Shown piece by piece: positions 30,412 through 39,540 of a stretch of DNA of 64,000 nt. The stretch is taken from assembly GCA_947447945.1 (NCBI GenBank), contig CANFLR010000006.1, forward strand, positions 1-64,000, read 5' to 3'. The position numbers were made by a program, and so were the translations under genes. Numbering within the stretch: the stretch's first letter is position 1; each line of letters starts with the position of its first letter. The notes under the pieces are model-generated. The model searched no databases. It was given only the letters and a program-made list of their open reading frames with translations, and was not told where the DNA came from. The stretch is from Burkholderiaceae bacterium. GTDB lineage: Bacteria; Pseudomonadota; Gammaproteobacteria; Burkholderiales; Burkholderiaceae.

Positions 30412-30436
30412 ATTCCTTCTAAAAGGAATATTTTTC
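30412..30436 (+). terminator. Weak terminator-like hairpin after lptB
   Basis: ATTCCTT (30412-30418) and AAGGAAT (30423-30429) form a 7-bp stem with a 4-base loop, followed by ATTTTTC. The stem is A+T-rich, so termination may be partial. It would separate the lpt transcript from hpf-ptsN-hprK. Confidence 0.4.
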
Positions 30437-30438
30437 AA

Positions 30439-30597
30439 ATAAACCCTCTTCCCCTCTTGGATTTGAGCGAAATCGCTGATACGCTGGAGGTTCATGAAGT
30501 GCACTCCGAAAATACAGTTACCAGACAAGTAGCAACAGTACGGGGCTTACTGCGCACCCCAGGCATAAGTTTGCGCATGCTTACACAAGGGATCTGA
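30439..30597 (+). pseudogene. rpoN: Relic of rpoN (sigma-54): last ~50 codons only
   Basis: In the frame of position 30481 the DNA reads INPLPLLDLSEIADTLEV, then VTRQVATVRGLLRTPGISLR, ending at TGA 30595-30597. This resembles the RpoN C-terminus, where a PLSD..IA segment leads to the RpoN box ARRTVAKYR and an L.IP..LRK tail. Only this end survives, the box is mutated, and there is no start codon or upstream domain. It lies between lptB and hpf, exactly where rpoN sits in many proteobacteria. Homology is judged by eye. Confidence 0.65.
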
Positions 30598-30599
30598 AG

Positions 30600-30923
30600 A
30601 TGAATTTAAAGATTAATAGCCGCCATGTAGAAGTAACCCCTGCCATGCGTAGTCACTTAGAGGCCGGCCTTGCTAAAGTTCGCAAGCATTTTGATCATGT
30701 ACTGGATGCCTCAGCCATTTTGATTGTTGATAACGCCAAGGAGAAAGATCTGCGTCAAGGCGCGGAAATTACAATTCACCTCAAGGGCAAGGAAATATTT
30801 GCTGAAGCACATAATGCAGACCTTTATCACGCCATGGATCTAGTGGTGGACAAGCTGGAACGTCAGGTCGTCAAGCACAAGGAAAAGATTCAGAATCACC
30901 ATCACGAAAAGCACATTGAGTAA
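30600..30923 (+). CDS. hpf: Ribosome hibernation promoting factor (short HPF/YfiA)
   Basis: 107 residues of the S30AE/HPF family: MNLKINSRHVEVTPAMRSHL, then HLKGKEIFAEA and DLYHAMDLVVDKLERQVVKHKEK, with a His-rich tail. It binds the 30S A/P region to idle ribosomes in stationary phase. It starts 2 bases after the rpoN relic's stop, implying it inherited that gene's transcription or has a promoter within the relic. Confidence 0.93.
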   Translation: MNLKINSRHVEVTPAMRSHLEAGLAKVRKHFDHVLDASAILIVDNAKEKDLRQGAEITIHLKGKEIFAEAHNADLYHAMDLVVDKLERQVVKHKEKIQNHHHEKHIE

Positions 30924-30956
30924 GTACCAACTTCAGGACACCTATAATCATTTGAT

Positions 30957-31418
30957 ATGACTGCCCTGATAGATCTTTTCGCCCTCGACTGCATTGCATT
31001 AAATAATCCGGCCAAAAACCGCCTCGATGCTTTTGCAGCCGCAGGAGAACTTTTTGCTAAACACACCGGTATTGACGCCAGTGCTGTTGTTCGTTTTTTA
31101 AATGCTCGGGAAGATGTAGGTTCAACCGCACTAGGTGCCGGCGTAGCAATACCACATGGTCGAGTGAAAGGTCTTAAACAACCAATTGCAGCATTTATTA
31201 ATCTACAGACTCCCATTGATTTTGCAGCACCCGACGGCAACCCCGTCTCACTCTTGATTTTCTTATTAGTTCCAGAAAAAGCGACCCAGCAACATCTTGA
31301 AATTCTGTCGTCAATCGCACAGCTTTTATCAGACCCGAGTGCCCGCGAACATTTGGCCACTGAAAGCAGCCCAGAAAAAGTGTGTGAGCTTCTAAAACAA
31401 TGGGGTTCACCAAAATGA
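30957..31418 (+). CDS. ptsN: Nitrogen-PTS EIIA protein
   Basis: 153 residues, PTS EIIA type 2 fold. The phosphorylatable histidine is H67 in [11 protein letters not shown]. It usually relays PEP-derived phosphate to regulatory targets (potassium transport, stress and nitrogen/carbon balance). It is retained although rpoN beside it has decayed. Its TGA overlaps the hprK ATG by 4 bases. Confidence 0.94.
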   Translation: MTALIDLFALDCIALNNPAKNRLDAFAAAGELFAKHTGIDASAVVRFLNAREDVGSTALGAGVAIPHGRVKGLKQPIAAFINLQTPIDFAAPDGNPVSLLIFLLVPEKATQQHLEILSSIAQLLSDPSAREHLATESSPEKVCELLKQWGSPK

Positions 31419-32401
31419 CTCAGCCCTTACTTCTTGAAGGCGTCAGTGCACAACAAATTTTTGACGACAATGTTGCCGATCTAAAACTTTCATGGATCGG
31501 TGGACTTGAGGGTGCCGACCGAACATTTCCGCCAGAGGCTGTCAAAGCAGCTGCGGCGAGCTCTGATTTAGTTGGTCACTTAAACCTCATTCACCCCAGC
31601 CGTATTCAGATTTTTGGTGAACAGGAAGTCGATTACCATGCTGCATTGGATCTTAAGCAGAGGCAAGAGCAAATCTCCAGCCTGATTTCTAAAATGCCGC
31701 CTTGTGTGATTATGGCCGATGGCAAGGCGGCCGACCCCGACCTCCAACTATTTTGCCAGCGCTCGTCAACCCCCTTGTTCACTACCTCTGTTTCAGCTGC
31801 TGAGGTTATCGATCATCTTCGTACTTACTTAACCAAAATTGGCGCACCGCAAATTACCATGCATGGCGTCTTCATGGACATCTTGGGTCTAGGAGTTTTA
31901 TTAACTGGAGAATCTGGCCTGGGCAAAAGTGAATTAGGTTTGGAATTAATCTCCCGCGGTCATGGTTTGGTTGCAGATGATGCAGTTGACTTTGCCCGTC
32001 TTGGACCAGACTATATTGAAGGTAGATGCCCAGTGATCTTACGTAACCTTTTAGAGGTTCGCGGCCTCGGCTTATTGGATATTCGGACGATCTTTGGCGA
32101 AACTGCAGTGCGTCGTAAACTCAAACTCCGCCTCATCGTTCAACTGGTTCGCCGTGCCGATGGAGAATTTGAGCGACTCCCACTTGAAGCTCAGCATATT
32201 GACGTATTAGGCGTCCCCATTCGGACAGTGAAAATTCAGGTGGCTGCAGGCCGAAACTTAGCAGTATTGGTTGAGGCTGCCGTTCGCAATACGATTTTGC
32301 AACTGCGCGGCATTGATACCCTCAAAGAGTTTATTGAACGACAACGCATTCAGATGAATGCGGAGACCGAGTCAATCAAGACTCAAGGGCGCCTTCTATA
32401 A
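31415..32401 (+). CDS. hprK: HPr kinase/phosphorylase
   Basis: 328 residues from the ATG at 31415, which overlaps the ptsN stop (ATGA); a slightly earlier start is unlikely. The N-terminal domain precedes a P-loop [18 protein letters not shown] near residue 155, the VADDAVDF segment and the HprK signature [10 protein letters not shown]. It phosphorylates HPr on serine. HPr is not in the window, but EI is at the right edge. Confidence 0.95.
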   Translation: MTQPLLLEGVSAQQIFDDNVADLKLSWIGGLEGADRTFPPEAVKAAAASSDLVGHLNLIHPSRIQIFGEQEVDYHAALDLKQRQEQISSLISKMPPCVIMADGKAADPDLQLFCQRSSTPLFTTSVSAAEVIDHLRTYLTKIGAPQITMHGVFMDILGLGVLLTGESGLGKSELGLELISRGHGLVADDAVDFARLGPDYIEGRCPVILRNLLEVRGLGLLDIRTIFGETAVRRKLKLRLIVQLVRRADGEFERLPLEAQHIDVLGVPIRTVKIQVAAGRNLAVLVEAAVRNTILQLRGIDTLKEFIERQRIQMNAETESIKTQGRLL

Positions 32402-32402
32402 T

Positions 32403-33293
32403 ATGCAGATCAATCTGATCACCGGGATTTCGGGCTCAGGCAAATCTGTTGCACTAAGGGCTTTTGAAGATGCCGGCTACGACTGCGTCGATAACCTACC
32501 CGTCACCTTACTTGAAAACCTGATCGGCACCCTGGAGAGTGAAGGATGCGAGCAAGTTGCCGTAGCGATTGATGCTCGTCGTGGCGAATCCATCTCGCAG
32601 CTTCCCCTGATTCTAGAGAACCTCCAACGCGAACATCAAGTACGCATCATCTTTCTCAATGCCAGTACAGAAACCTTAGTACAACGTTTTTCTGAAACCC
32701 GTAGACGACATCCCCTTTCGCTCAATACAAATCAATCTACATCAGCTACCTTGATTGAAGCAATTGATCGGGAGCGTGATCTACTAGAGGCTTTGCGGGC
32801 ACAAGCCCATAGTATTGATACCAGCAACCTTTCAGCACATGCATTACGCTCCTGGATTCAGGATTTACTTCAAGATAAGCCAGCAGGCCTCACTGTTATT
32901 TTTGAATCATTTGGCTTTAAAAAGGGAGTACCTAGCGAGGCCGATTTAGTGTTTGATGTCCGCTGCCTCCCTAACCCCCACTACGATAAGTCTTTGCGCC
33001 CGCTTACAGGCAATGACAAGCCCGTCAAAGAATTTTTAGAAAAAATTTCTGAGGTGGTCGCCATGGAAAGTGACATTACTCACTTTATTGAAAAGTGGCT
33101 ACCCCATTACATTGCAGATGGCCGTAGCTATCTAACCATTGCTATTGGCTGTACTGGTGGACAACACCGCTCGGTGTATTTGGTTAATCGCTTGAGCGCC
33201 CATTTCAAGGCAAAAAAAGATTTAATACAATCTCAGCTTAATTTTCTGAATCGTCATCGCGAGCTAGACTCAATCCCTGCAACAGAAGCTTAA
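32403..33293 (+). CDS. rapZ: RapZ, RNase adapter / P-loop protein
   Basis: 296 residues. Walker A GISGSGKSVALRAFEDAGY at 8-26 with VDNLP, Walker B-like region, and the C-terminal GCTGGQHRSVYLVNRL characteristic of YvcJ/RapZ. In E. coli it controls glmS through the GlmZ small RNA; in other bacteria the role is less clear. The ATG at 32403 lies one base after the hprK stop. Its last 56 bases overlap the 3' end of convergent mutY. Confidence 0.94.
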   Translation: MQINLITGISGSGKSVALRAFEDAGYDCVDNLPVTLLENLIGTLESEGCEQVAVAIDARRGESISQLPLILENLQREHQVRIIFLNASTETLVQRFSETRRRHPLSLNTNQSTSATLIEAIDRERDLLEALRAQAHSIDTSNLSAHALRSWIQDLLQDKPAGLTVIFESFGFKKGVPSEADLVFDVRCLPNPHYDKSLRPLTGNDKPVKEFLEKISEVVAMESDITHFIEKWLPHYIADGRSYLTIAIGCTGGQHRSVYLVNRLSAHFKAKKDLIQSQLNFLNRHRELDSIPATEA

Positions 33294-34377
33294 TGGGCTG
33301 AGGCAAGCCATACTGGCCAAGTTTTTTGAGGGGCACCCACTTTAAATCATTGCTAGCAAATGTATGTGCTTTTTTTACTTGAACGTGCCAAATTTGTATC
33401 CACAAGCGTCTATGCGTAAAGATATGCTTAATACTTTCACCGAGCTGAGGGCTCTGGCAAAGCCTTAATAAGGCACCGATCTGCTCATCAGGTAGAGTGC
33501 GTTGAAATATATCTTGCAGAGTCAGATTGCTAATCTTCGTTGTCATTGATTTAACCACCCAAGCAGACTCTGGTAAAGACCATAGTCCGCCCCAGATTGC
33601 TTTACTAGGGCGCTTGTGAAGCAATACATGATCCCCATGTCTAAGCAGTAACATGTCGCAATCAAATTCAGGGGGCTTTGCCTTAATGGTCTTTTGTGGA
33701 AATTGCAGCACTTGATTACTGAGATTGGCTTGACACTCTTTTGCAAACGGACACCTTTGTGCGGAACTTAAACATACGGGCTTGCGAGCAGTACACCAGG
33801 TTGCACCGAAATCCATTAGTGCTTGGGTATAGACAGGCATATCTTGCGGTTTGCTGGGTAACAAATCATTTGCCAAGCTCCACAGCCGCTCATTAACAGC
33901 TTTATCTTGTAAGCCACCATCGATGCAAAATAGTCTTGCCAAGATACGCTTGACATTAGCATCTAAGATGGGGGCGCGCACTTGAAATGCAAATGCCGCA
34001 ATGGCGCCTGCAGTGGAACGCCCAATGCCCTTGAGACCCGCAAGCAATAGAGGATCGCTGGGGAAGACCCCCGAATACTGCTCCATCACTTGTTGGGCAC
34101 AAGCATGTAAGTTTCTAGCTCTAGAGTAATAACCCAACCCAGCCCATTCTGCCAACACCTCATCGATATGCGCTCCTGATAGTTTCTTGACAGTCGGAAA
34201 GCGCTTCATGAAACGCGGGTAACGTTCAAGCACGGTAGCCACCTGGGTTTGCTGCAACATGATTTCTGAAACCCATACCGCATAAGGATCTTGATTATTT
34301 TGCCAAGGTAGGCCTTGACGCCCATCGACCCCATGCCAGTGCAGGAGCCTTTTAGCGAAGGTCTGGGTCAAATCCAT
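33238..34377 (-). CDS. mutY: Adenine DNA glycosylase, with an enlarged Fe-S loop
   Basis: 379 residues from the ATG at 34377, which matches the family N-terminus and lies 1 base from the mutM stop. Catalytic E38 in VSEIMLQQTQV, HhH motif GLKGIGRSTAGAI, catalytic D139 in ILDANVKRI, and a C-terminal NUDT1-like domain for 8-oxoG sensing. The cluster cysteines are C195, C202, C209 and C215, spaced 6-6-5 between them instead of the usual 6-2-5. It removes A opposite 8-oxoguanine and pairs functionally with mutM next door. Confidence 0.94.
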   Translation of the reverse strand: MDLTQTFAKRLLHWHGVDGRQGLPWQNNQDPYAVWVSEIMLQQTQVATVLERYPRFMKRFPTVKKLSGAHIDEVLAEWAGLGYYSRARNLHACAQQVMEQYSGVFPSDPLLLAGLKGIGRSTAGAIAAFAFQVRAPILDANVKRILARLFCIDGGLQDKAVNERLWSLANDLLPSKPQDMPVYTQALMDFGATWCTARKPVCLSSAQRCPFAKECQANLSNQVLQFPQKTIKAKPPEFDCDMLLLRHGDHVLLHKRPSKAIWGGLWSLPESAWVVKSMTTKISNLTLQDIFQRTLPDEQIGALLRLCQSPQLGESIKHIFTHRRLWIQIWHVQVKKAHTFASNDLKWVPLKKLGQYGLPQPIKLLLQGLSLARDDDSEN

Positions 34378-34378
34378 C

Positions 34379-35215
34379 TCAGCGCTTTTGACATTGGGAA
34401 CAAAAATAAGTAGAGCGCTGCCCTTGAACGATTTGCTTAATGGGCAATTTGCACACTTTGCAAGGCTGATCTTTGCGATCATAAACTTTGGTTTGCATCA
34501 TAAAGTGGCCAGGATCACCCTCACTATTTACAAAATCTTTGAGAGAGCTACCACCAGCCTCAATGGCCTTCTTCAAAATCATTCTGACTGAAGTCGCTAA
34601 ACGTGAGCATTGAGGACGCGTCAACTTACCAGCTGCTTTCGCAGGATGAATACCGGCTTCAAATAAACTTTCTGAACAATAAATATTCCCAACACCAACA
34701 ACTGCTTGGCCTGCCAATAAAAACTGTTTCACAGCAACACTGCGTCCTCGGGAGTGTTGATATAAAACTGCAGCACCAAGCTCACCGGAAAACTCTGAAG
34801 AAAAAGGTTCAACTCCTAATTTCAGTAGTAAGGGATTTTGCTCAATCGGCCCAGCTGATTTAGGGTGCCATAGTACGGCACCAAACTTACGAGGATCGTG
34901 TAAACGTAAACTCATTTTTCCAAACTCAAACGTTACACGATCATGTATTTTTAATGGGTCGCTGCTAGGCAGGACTCGTAAAGTTCCAGTCATTCCTAAA
35001 TGCAACAACAGATAACCAAGTTCCATCTCCAGTAATAAGTACTTGCCACGACGAGCAATAGATAACACTTTCTGGCCGGGTAATGTTTTTGCCAAGCGAT
35101 TGGGGACTGGCCACCGCAAACGACCGTCGATCACCTTCATGGCGGTGACTTTGCGCCCCTCAAGGTGAGGCTGGATCCCAAGTCTAGTGACTTCTACTTC
35201 TGGAAGTTCTGGCAT
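34379..35215 (-). CDS. mutM: Formamidopyrimidine-DNA glycosylase
   Basis: 278 residues. The catalytic N-terminus PELPEVEVTRLG is intact, with GRRGKYLLLEMELG (lysine of the beta-hairpin), the helix-two-turn-helix region (GVGNIYCSESLF) and a C-terminal zinc finger CKVC...CSQC with 16 residues between pairs. It excises 8-oxoguanine and Fapy lesions. It forms a two-gene GO-repair unit with mutY and diverges from the TPR-LolB gene across 35 bases. Confidence 0.97.
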   Translation of the reverse strand: MPELPEVEVTRLGIQPHLEGRKVTAMKVIDGRLRWPVPNRLAKTLPGQKVLSIARRGKYLLLEMELGYLLLHLGMTGTLRVLPSSDPLKIHDRVTFEFGKMSLRLHDPRKFGAVLWHPKSAGPIEQNPLLLKLGVEPFSSEFSGELGAAVLYQHSRGRSVAVKQFLLAGQAVVGVGNIYCSESLFEAGIHPAKAAGKLTRPQCSRLATSVRMILKKAIEAGGSSLKDFVNSEGDPGHFMMQTKVYDRKDQPCKVCKLPIKQIVQGQRSTYFCSQCQKR

Positions 35216-35250
35216 AAATGGATTGTAGATTCGCGGATTAGAATGTGCTT

Positions 35251-36741
35251 ATGACTAAATTTATAAGTAAGCCATATTTTCAGGGTTTATTGATTGCCGT
35301 CCTATTTGCGACTGGATTAGCGCTGCCTTGCCTCTCGTTTGCTCAATCAGCCGGCTCGGAGGCTGGTGAGGGCATATTTGAGGTGCTGGCTTCTGAAATA
35401 GCCTTGCAGTATGGCGAAGTAGGATTAGCATACAACACCTATATGGAAATGGCTCGCCGATACAAGGACCCCCGTCTTGCAGAGCGGGCAATGGAAATTG
35501 CAATTGCTGCAGGCTCTGCAGATTTAGCCCTGCAAGCAACCCAAAGTTGGAGTGAGCTCTCTTCGCCCTCCGATATCAAACCCAAAGAAGTACAAATTAC
35601 TCTGCTAGCTTTAAGTCAACGCTGGCCGGAAGTCGTCAAACCGGCAATTGCGCTACTCAGACAAGAAAGCCCGCCACAGAGAGATAACACTTTATTGCAA
35701 TTGCAATCTTTACTAAGCAAGGCCAATAATGAAACAGAGGCAATGCTCGCTTTTTACGAAATCGTTTCTTCTGTCAAGCCCGAACCAAAAGACCCCAGCG
35801 TTTTATACACTTATGCAATGTCCGCAGAAAAAGCTGGGCATGTAGATGTGATGGAAAATATTTTGCGCCAAATCTTGCGCAACCATCCTAACGATGTCAA
35901 TACTTTAAATGCCTTGGGCTACTCACTGGCTGATCGTAATCTTAAGCTTACGGAAGCATTTACTCTGATCACAAAGGCTAATCAACTCTCGCCGCGCGAT
36001 GCTTTTATCTTGGATAGTTTGGGGTGGGTGAATTTTCGTTTGGGCAATAATGCCATTGCCTTAGAGAGGCTACAACAAGCATTTAGACAAAAACCAGAGG
36101 CTGATATAGCGGCACATTTAGGTGAGGTGTTGTGGGTCATGAACCGCCCCTCTGAAGCAGAAGATATTTGGCATCAAGGACAAAAACTGAATGCAAATGA
36201 TGTCACTCTGAAAGAAACTTTAAAGCGCTTAAAACCCGCATGGACGCTGACCGAGCAAGCGCCTAAAGGCTTATGGGACGGTCGTTTTGCAGTCAAAATT
36301 ACCGGCTTGACGGAGGGTCAAAATCAAGGTGGATCGGGTGGTTTCACCTTATCCCAAGATGCGCTCAAGGATATTTTAGAAATCCGGAACCCTATTGGCG
36401 GTGCCATCGCAAAAATTACCATTTCGCCTGGCGAGGCCTCATTAGAACGAAATGGGGAAGTGATCACCGCCGTAGATGCTGACAACTTGATTCGTAATGC
36501 ATTAGGGCTACCACTGCCTGCCCGGGGGCTATCAAATTGGCTACGTGGTGAAGTACGACCAGGCGGTGTTGCAAGTATTGAAAGAGATGAAAAAGGGCGC
36601 GCTGCCAAAATCGTACAGGACGGCTGGACTCTTAACTACACCTGGAGCGATAGTAATCATTTAGAAAAATTATTGATGGCTCGCAGTTCTAATATCGGGT
36701 CCATCGATATTCGCCTAGTGTTTGATAATCCAAATGACTAA
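35251..36741 (+). CDS. TPR protein fused to a LolB-like domain
   Basis: 496 residues in one open frame. A signal peptide (about 1-33, FAQ cleavage) is followed by a helical TPR region (about 40-325; LNALGYSLADRN, SPRDAFILDSLGWVNFRLGN, AIALERLQQAF). The last ~165 residues look like LolB: WDGRFAVKI, GGFTL, EIRNPIGGAIAKI, DADNLIRNALGLPLPARGLSNWLRG, VQDGWTLNY and IRLVFD. LolB normally is a separate outer-membrane lipoprotein; here no good lipobox is visible (LALPC is poor). ispE overlaps its 3' end, as lolB-ispE neighbours usually do. A GTG six bases upstream is an alternative start. Confidence 0.8.
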   Translation: MTKFISKPYFQGLLIAVLFATGLALPCLSFAQSAGSEAGEGIFEVLASEIALQYGEVGLAYNTYMEMARRYKDPRLAERAMEIAIAAGSADLALQATQSWSELSSPSDIKPKEVQITLLALSQRWPEVVKPAIALLRQESPPQRDNTLLQLQSLLSKANNETEAMLAFYEIVSSVKPEPKDPSVLYTYAMSAEKAGHVDVMENILRQILRNHPNDVNTLNALGYSLADRNLKLTEAFTLITKANQLSPRDAFILDSLGWVNFRLGNNAIALERLQQAFRQKPEADIAAHLGEVLWVMNRPSEAEDIWHQGQKLNANDVTLKETLKRLKPAWTLTEQAPKGLWDGRFAVKITGLTEGQNQGGSGGFTLSQDALKDILEIRNPIGGAIAKITISPGEASLERNGEVITAVDADNLIRNALGLPLPARGLSNWLRGEVRPGGVASIERDEKGRAAKIVQDGWTLNYTWSDSNHLEKLLMARSSNIGSIDIRLVFDNPND

Positions 36742-37618
36742 AGCACCACCAATTACTCTTGAGCTAAGTTGCCCTGCAAAGCTCAATCTTTTTCTGCATA
36801 TTATTGGACGGCGCCCTGATGGCTATCACCTACTTCAATCTGTGTTCCAACTGATTGATTGGTGCGATACGCTGACCCTCAAAGCCATTCCCGAAAATGC
36901 AGTGTGCCGTATAAACCCAATACCTGGCGTACCCGCGGAAGAAGATTTAGTGGTTCGGGCTGCAAACCTTCTCAAGACGTTTGGAAATATTACTAGCGGG
37001 GTTGAGATCAGCCTGAAAAAAGAAATTCCGATGGGCGCAGGACTTGGTGGTGGATCATCAGATGCTGCCTCTACTTTAATTGGTCTAAATCAGCTTTGGA
37101 ATCTCAAACTCGATATACCAAGTCTTAGCAAACTAGGTCTGCAGCTGGGCGCTGATGTCCCATTTTTTATCTCTGGCCACAATGCCTTTGTAGAAGGGAT
37201 TGGGGAGAAAATTCAGGCGGTAGACCTAGACACCCAGAATTTTTTGGTCATTTTTCCCAACCAGGCTATACCTACCCCTCGTATTTTTCAAGACCCTGAA
37301 TTGACCCGAGATCATGCTCAGATTACAATAGATGGCTTTCTTGCATCGCCATTGACCAATCTCTCCAATGATTGTCAGCCGGTAGCGGTGCGGATATGTC
37401 CTGAAGTGAAGCAAGCATTAGATTGGATCAGCGTGGCATTGCCAGATTCGGAGCCCCGTATGTCTGGCTCTGGAAGTAGCGTATTTACGGCCTTAGATGT
37501 CCAGACTGATACCGAAAAACTCGGAAATCTTTTGCAAAATCTTCCTAAAGGATGGGTAGGTCGAGTTGTTGGGGGGCTAAATAAAAATCCCGCTTACAAT
37601 TTGATTTCTTCAGAATGA
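36734..37618 (+). CDS. ispE: 4-diphosphocytidyl-2-C-methyl-D-erythritol kinase
   Basis: 294 residues of the GHMP kinase family. CPAKLNLFLHIIGRRPDGYHLLQSV at the N-terminus, ATP-binding GAGLGGGSSDAAS and C-terminal RMSGSGSSVF. Fourth enzyme of the MEP isoprenoid pathway. The ATG at 36734 lies inside the end of the TPR-LolB gene (8-base overlap). tRNA-Gln follows. Confidence 0.95.
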   Translation: MTKAPPITLELSCPAKLNLFLHIIGRRPDGYHLLQSVFQLIDWCDTLTLKAIPENAVCRINPIPGVPAEEDLVVRAANLLKTFGNITSGVEISLKKEIPMGAGLGGGSSDAASTLIGLNQLWNLKLDIPSLSKLGLQLGADVPFFISGHNAFVEGIGEKIQAVDLDTQNFLVIFPNQAIPTPRIFQDPELTRDHAQITIDGFLASPLTNLSNDCQPVAVRICPEVKQALDWISVALPDSEPRMSGSGSSVFTALDVQTDTEKLGNLLQNLPKGWVGRVVGGLNKNPAYNLISSE

Positions 37619-37623
37619 CCTGT

Positions 37624-37700
37624 AGGGGAATCGCCAAGCTGGTTAAGGCACTGGATTTTGATTCCAGCATGCGAAGGTTCGAATCCTTCTTCCCCTGCCA
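37624..37700 (+). tRNA. tRNA-Gln (anticodon TTG)
   Basis: Full cloverleaf: acceptor AGGGGAA with TTCCCCT, D-arm region GCCAAGCTGGTTAAGGC, anticodon stem CTGGA/TCCAG around loop TTTTGAT (anticodon TTG), T-arm GAAGG-TTCGAAT-CCTTC, discriminator G and encoded CCA. Close to E. coli tRNA-Gln. It lies between ispE and prs, the order seen in relatives. Confidence 0.97.
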
Positions 37701-37761
37701 ACTTACTGTAGATAAGACCAAAAACATCCATCCGACCCATACCCAAATATCCAATTAGCCT

Positions 37762-38730
37762 ATGTCTGCCCATATGAACGCTGATTTACTGACTCTTTTT
37801 ACAGGCAATGCAAATTCTGTATTGGCCCAGGCTGTAGCCAATGAACTTAATCTACCCCTTGGAAAAGCCTTTGTGGGACGATTCTCAGATGGCGAGATTC
37901 AAGTCGAAATTCAAGAAAATGTGCGCGGCAAGAACGTTGTTGTGATTCAGTCGACTTGTGCGCCGACAAATGACAACTTGATGGAGCTCATGATCATGAT
38001 TGATGCCCTGAAACGAGCATCCGCAAGTCGCATAACCGCAGTGATCCCTTACTTCGGATATGCCAGACAAGACCGTCGCCCTCGCTCAGCGCGTGTAGCA
38101 ATCTCCGCCAGAATTGTTGCCAACATGCTCCAATCGGTTGCTGGGATTGAACGCGTATTGACCATGGATCTGCATGCAGACCAAATTCAGGGCTTTTTTG
38201 ATATTCCTGTGGACAATATTTACGCATCCCCAGTATTGCTGGCCGATCTTGAGGCCCAGAAGACCAAAAAGGATCTGATTATTGTTTCTCCAGACATTGG
38301 GGGCGTCGTGCGTGCTCGTGCCATGGCTAAACAACTTGGCACCGATTTGGCAATTATTGATAAACGTCGTCCTAAGGCGAACGTTTCTGAAGTGATGCAC
38401 CTTATCGGCGAAGTAGAAGGTCGCCATTGCGTCATCATGGATGACATCATTGATACCGGTGGAACGCTTTGCAAGGCCGCAGAAGCCCTTAAAGAGCGTG
38501 GTGCGAAGGGCGTTACCGCTTACTGTACTCACGCCGTCCTATCAGGCGGTGCGGTAGCCAGAATAGCTGCATCTGAACTAGATGAGCTGGTAGTCACCGA
38601 TACTATCCCCTTGACCCCAGAAGCCGTCAAAGTAGCCAAAATACGCCAACTCAGCGTTGCGCCGATTTTGGCTGAAACCCTTTCTCGCATTAGTAAGGGC
38701 GACTCTGTGATGTCGATGTTTGCCGAATAA
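37762..38730 (+). CDS. prs: Ribose-phosphate pyrophosphokinase
   Basis: 322 residues of class I PRPP synthetase. [19 protein letters not shown] at the start, flexible loop [13 protein letters not shown], Mg-binding [11 protein letters not shown] and the PRPP loop [13 protein letters not shown]. Makes PRPP for nucleotides, His and Trp. A second ATG four codons in is possible. It lies 61 bases after tRNA-Gln and may be read from its promoter. Confidence 0.97.
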   Translation: MSAHMNADLLTLFTGNANSVLAQAVANELNLPLGKAFVGRFSDGEIQVEIQENVRGKNVVVIQSTCAPTNDNLMELMIMIDALKRASASRITAVIPYFGYARQDRRPRSARVAISARIVANMLQSVAGIERVLTMDLHADQIQGFFDIPVDNIYASPVLLADLEAQKTKKDLIIVSPDIGGVVRARAMAKQLGTDLAIIDKRRPKANVSEVMHLIGEVEGRHCVIMDDIIDTGGTLCKAAEALKERGAKGVTAYCTHAVLSGGAVARIAASELDELVVTDTIPLTPEAVKVAKIRQLSVAPILAETLSRISKGDSVMSMFAE

Positions 38731-38759
38731 GGTAAAAATAGCCTTTTTACCCTCATTTT
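38731..38759 (+). terminator. A+T-rich terminator-like hairpin after prs
   Basis: GGTAAAAA (38731-38738) pairs with TTTTTACC (38744-38751), loop TAGCC, then CTCATTTTT. Low GC makes it weak. It begins right at the prs stop and precedes the rplY promoter. Confidence 0.45.
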
Positions 38760-38804
38760 TGCTAGTTTTTAGGTATTACTAGGCAAAAACTTCCTTTCCC
38801 ACGA

Positions 38805-38810
38805 TATAAT
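38805..38810 (+). promoter_or_regulatory. -10 element of the rplY promoter
   Basis: A perfect TATAAT lies 57 bases before the rplY start. The expected -35 region (38782-38787, GGCAAA) matches consensus poorly. It lies just downstream of the prs hairpin, consistent with an independent strong ribosomal promoter. Confidence 0.55.
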
Positions 38811-38866
38811 TTAAGGCTTTTCTGTTTGGTCGCGAACGGAAATTAACCTTAACTAGGGAATTCAAT

Positions 38867-39508
38867 ATGAAAGTAGTAGCCTTTGAAAGAAGCGTACAGG
38901 GAACGGGTGCGAGCCGCCGTCTGCGCAACTCCGGTAAAACTCCGGGAATCATTTACGGTAGCAAAGATCCAGCTGTAGTCATTGAGTTGGACCACAACGC
39001 ACTGTTCCATGCTCTCCGCAAGGAAGCATTTCACTCCTCAATTCTGGATCTCGAAATCGGCGGCAAATCACAAAAGGTCTTGTTGCGCGATTACCAGATG
39101 CATCCATTTAAGCCTTTGGTCTTGCACATTGACTTCCAGCGCGTATCTGCGACTGAGAAAGTCAATATGCGCGTGCCATTGCATTTCATTAACGCTGAAA
39201 ACTCAACTGCCGTGAAATTACAGGGTGCGGTTGTTAGCCATATCGTCAATGAACTCCAAGTTTCCTGCTTGCCAGCAGACTTGCCAGAGTTCATTGAGGT
39301 GGACTTAGCTAATATTGAAGTTGGACATGGTATTCACGCGAAAGATCTGACATTACCAAAAGGCGTTACCTTGGTATTGCATGTTGAACAGGAGAATCCT
39401 GTGCTTGCCAATGCACGTATCCCAGCGGTTAAAGCTGCTGATACTGAAGCTGCTGCTGCACCAGCTGCTGCTGCACCAGCTGCTGAGCCAGCAAAAGATA
39501 AAGCTTAA
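38867..39508 (+). CDS. rplY: Ribosomal protein L25, long Ctc form
   Basis: 213 residues: L25 5S-binding domain (1-90; [34 protein letters not shown]) plus a TL5/Ctc C-terminal beta domain, ending in a repeated Ala/Pro tail (two AAAAPAA-type units). Part of the large subunit central protuberance; the Ctc form is stress-linked in some bacteria. It has its own promoter and terminator; pth follows, a conserved pairing. Confidence 0.95.
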   Translation: MKVVAFERSVQGTGASRRLRNSGKTPGIIYGSKDPAVVIELDHNALFHALRKEAFHSSILDLEIGGKSQKVLLRDYQMHPFKPLVLHIDFQRVSATEKVNMRVPLHFINAENSTAVKLQGAVVSHIVNELQVSCLPADLPEFIEVDLANIEVGHGIHAKDLTLPKGVTLVLHVEQENPVLANARIPAVKAADTEAAAAPAAAAPAAEPAKDKA

Positions 39509-39540
39509 TGATTTAAGCGGTATTTTTGGCTTACGAGATG

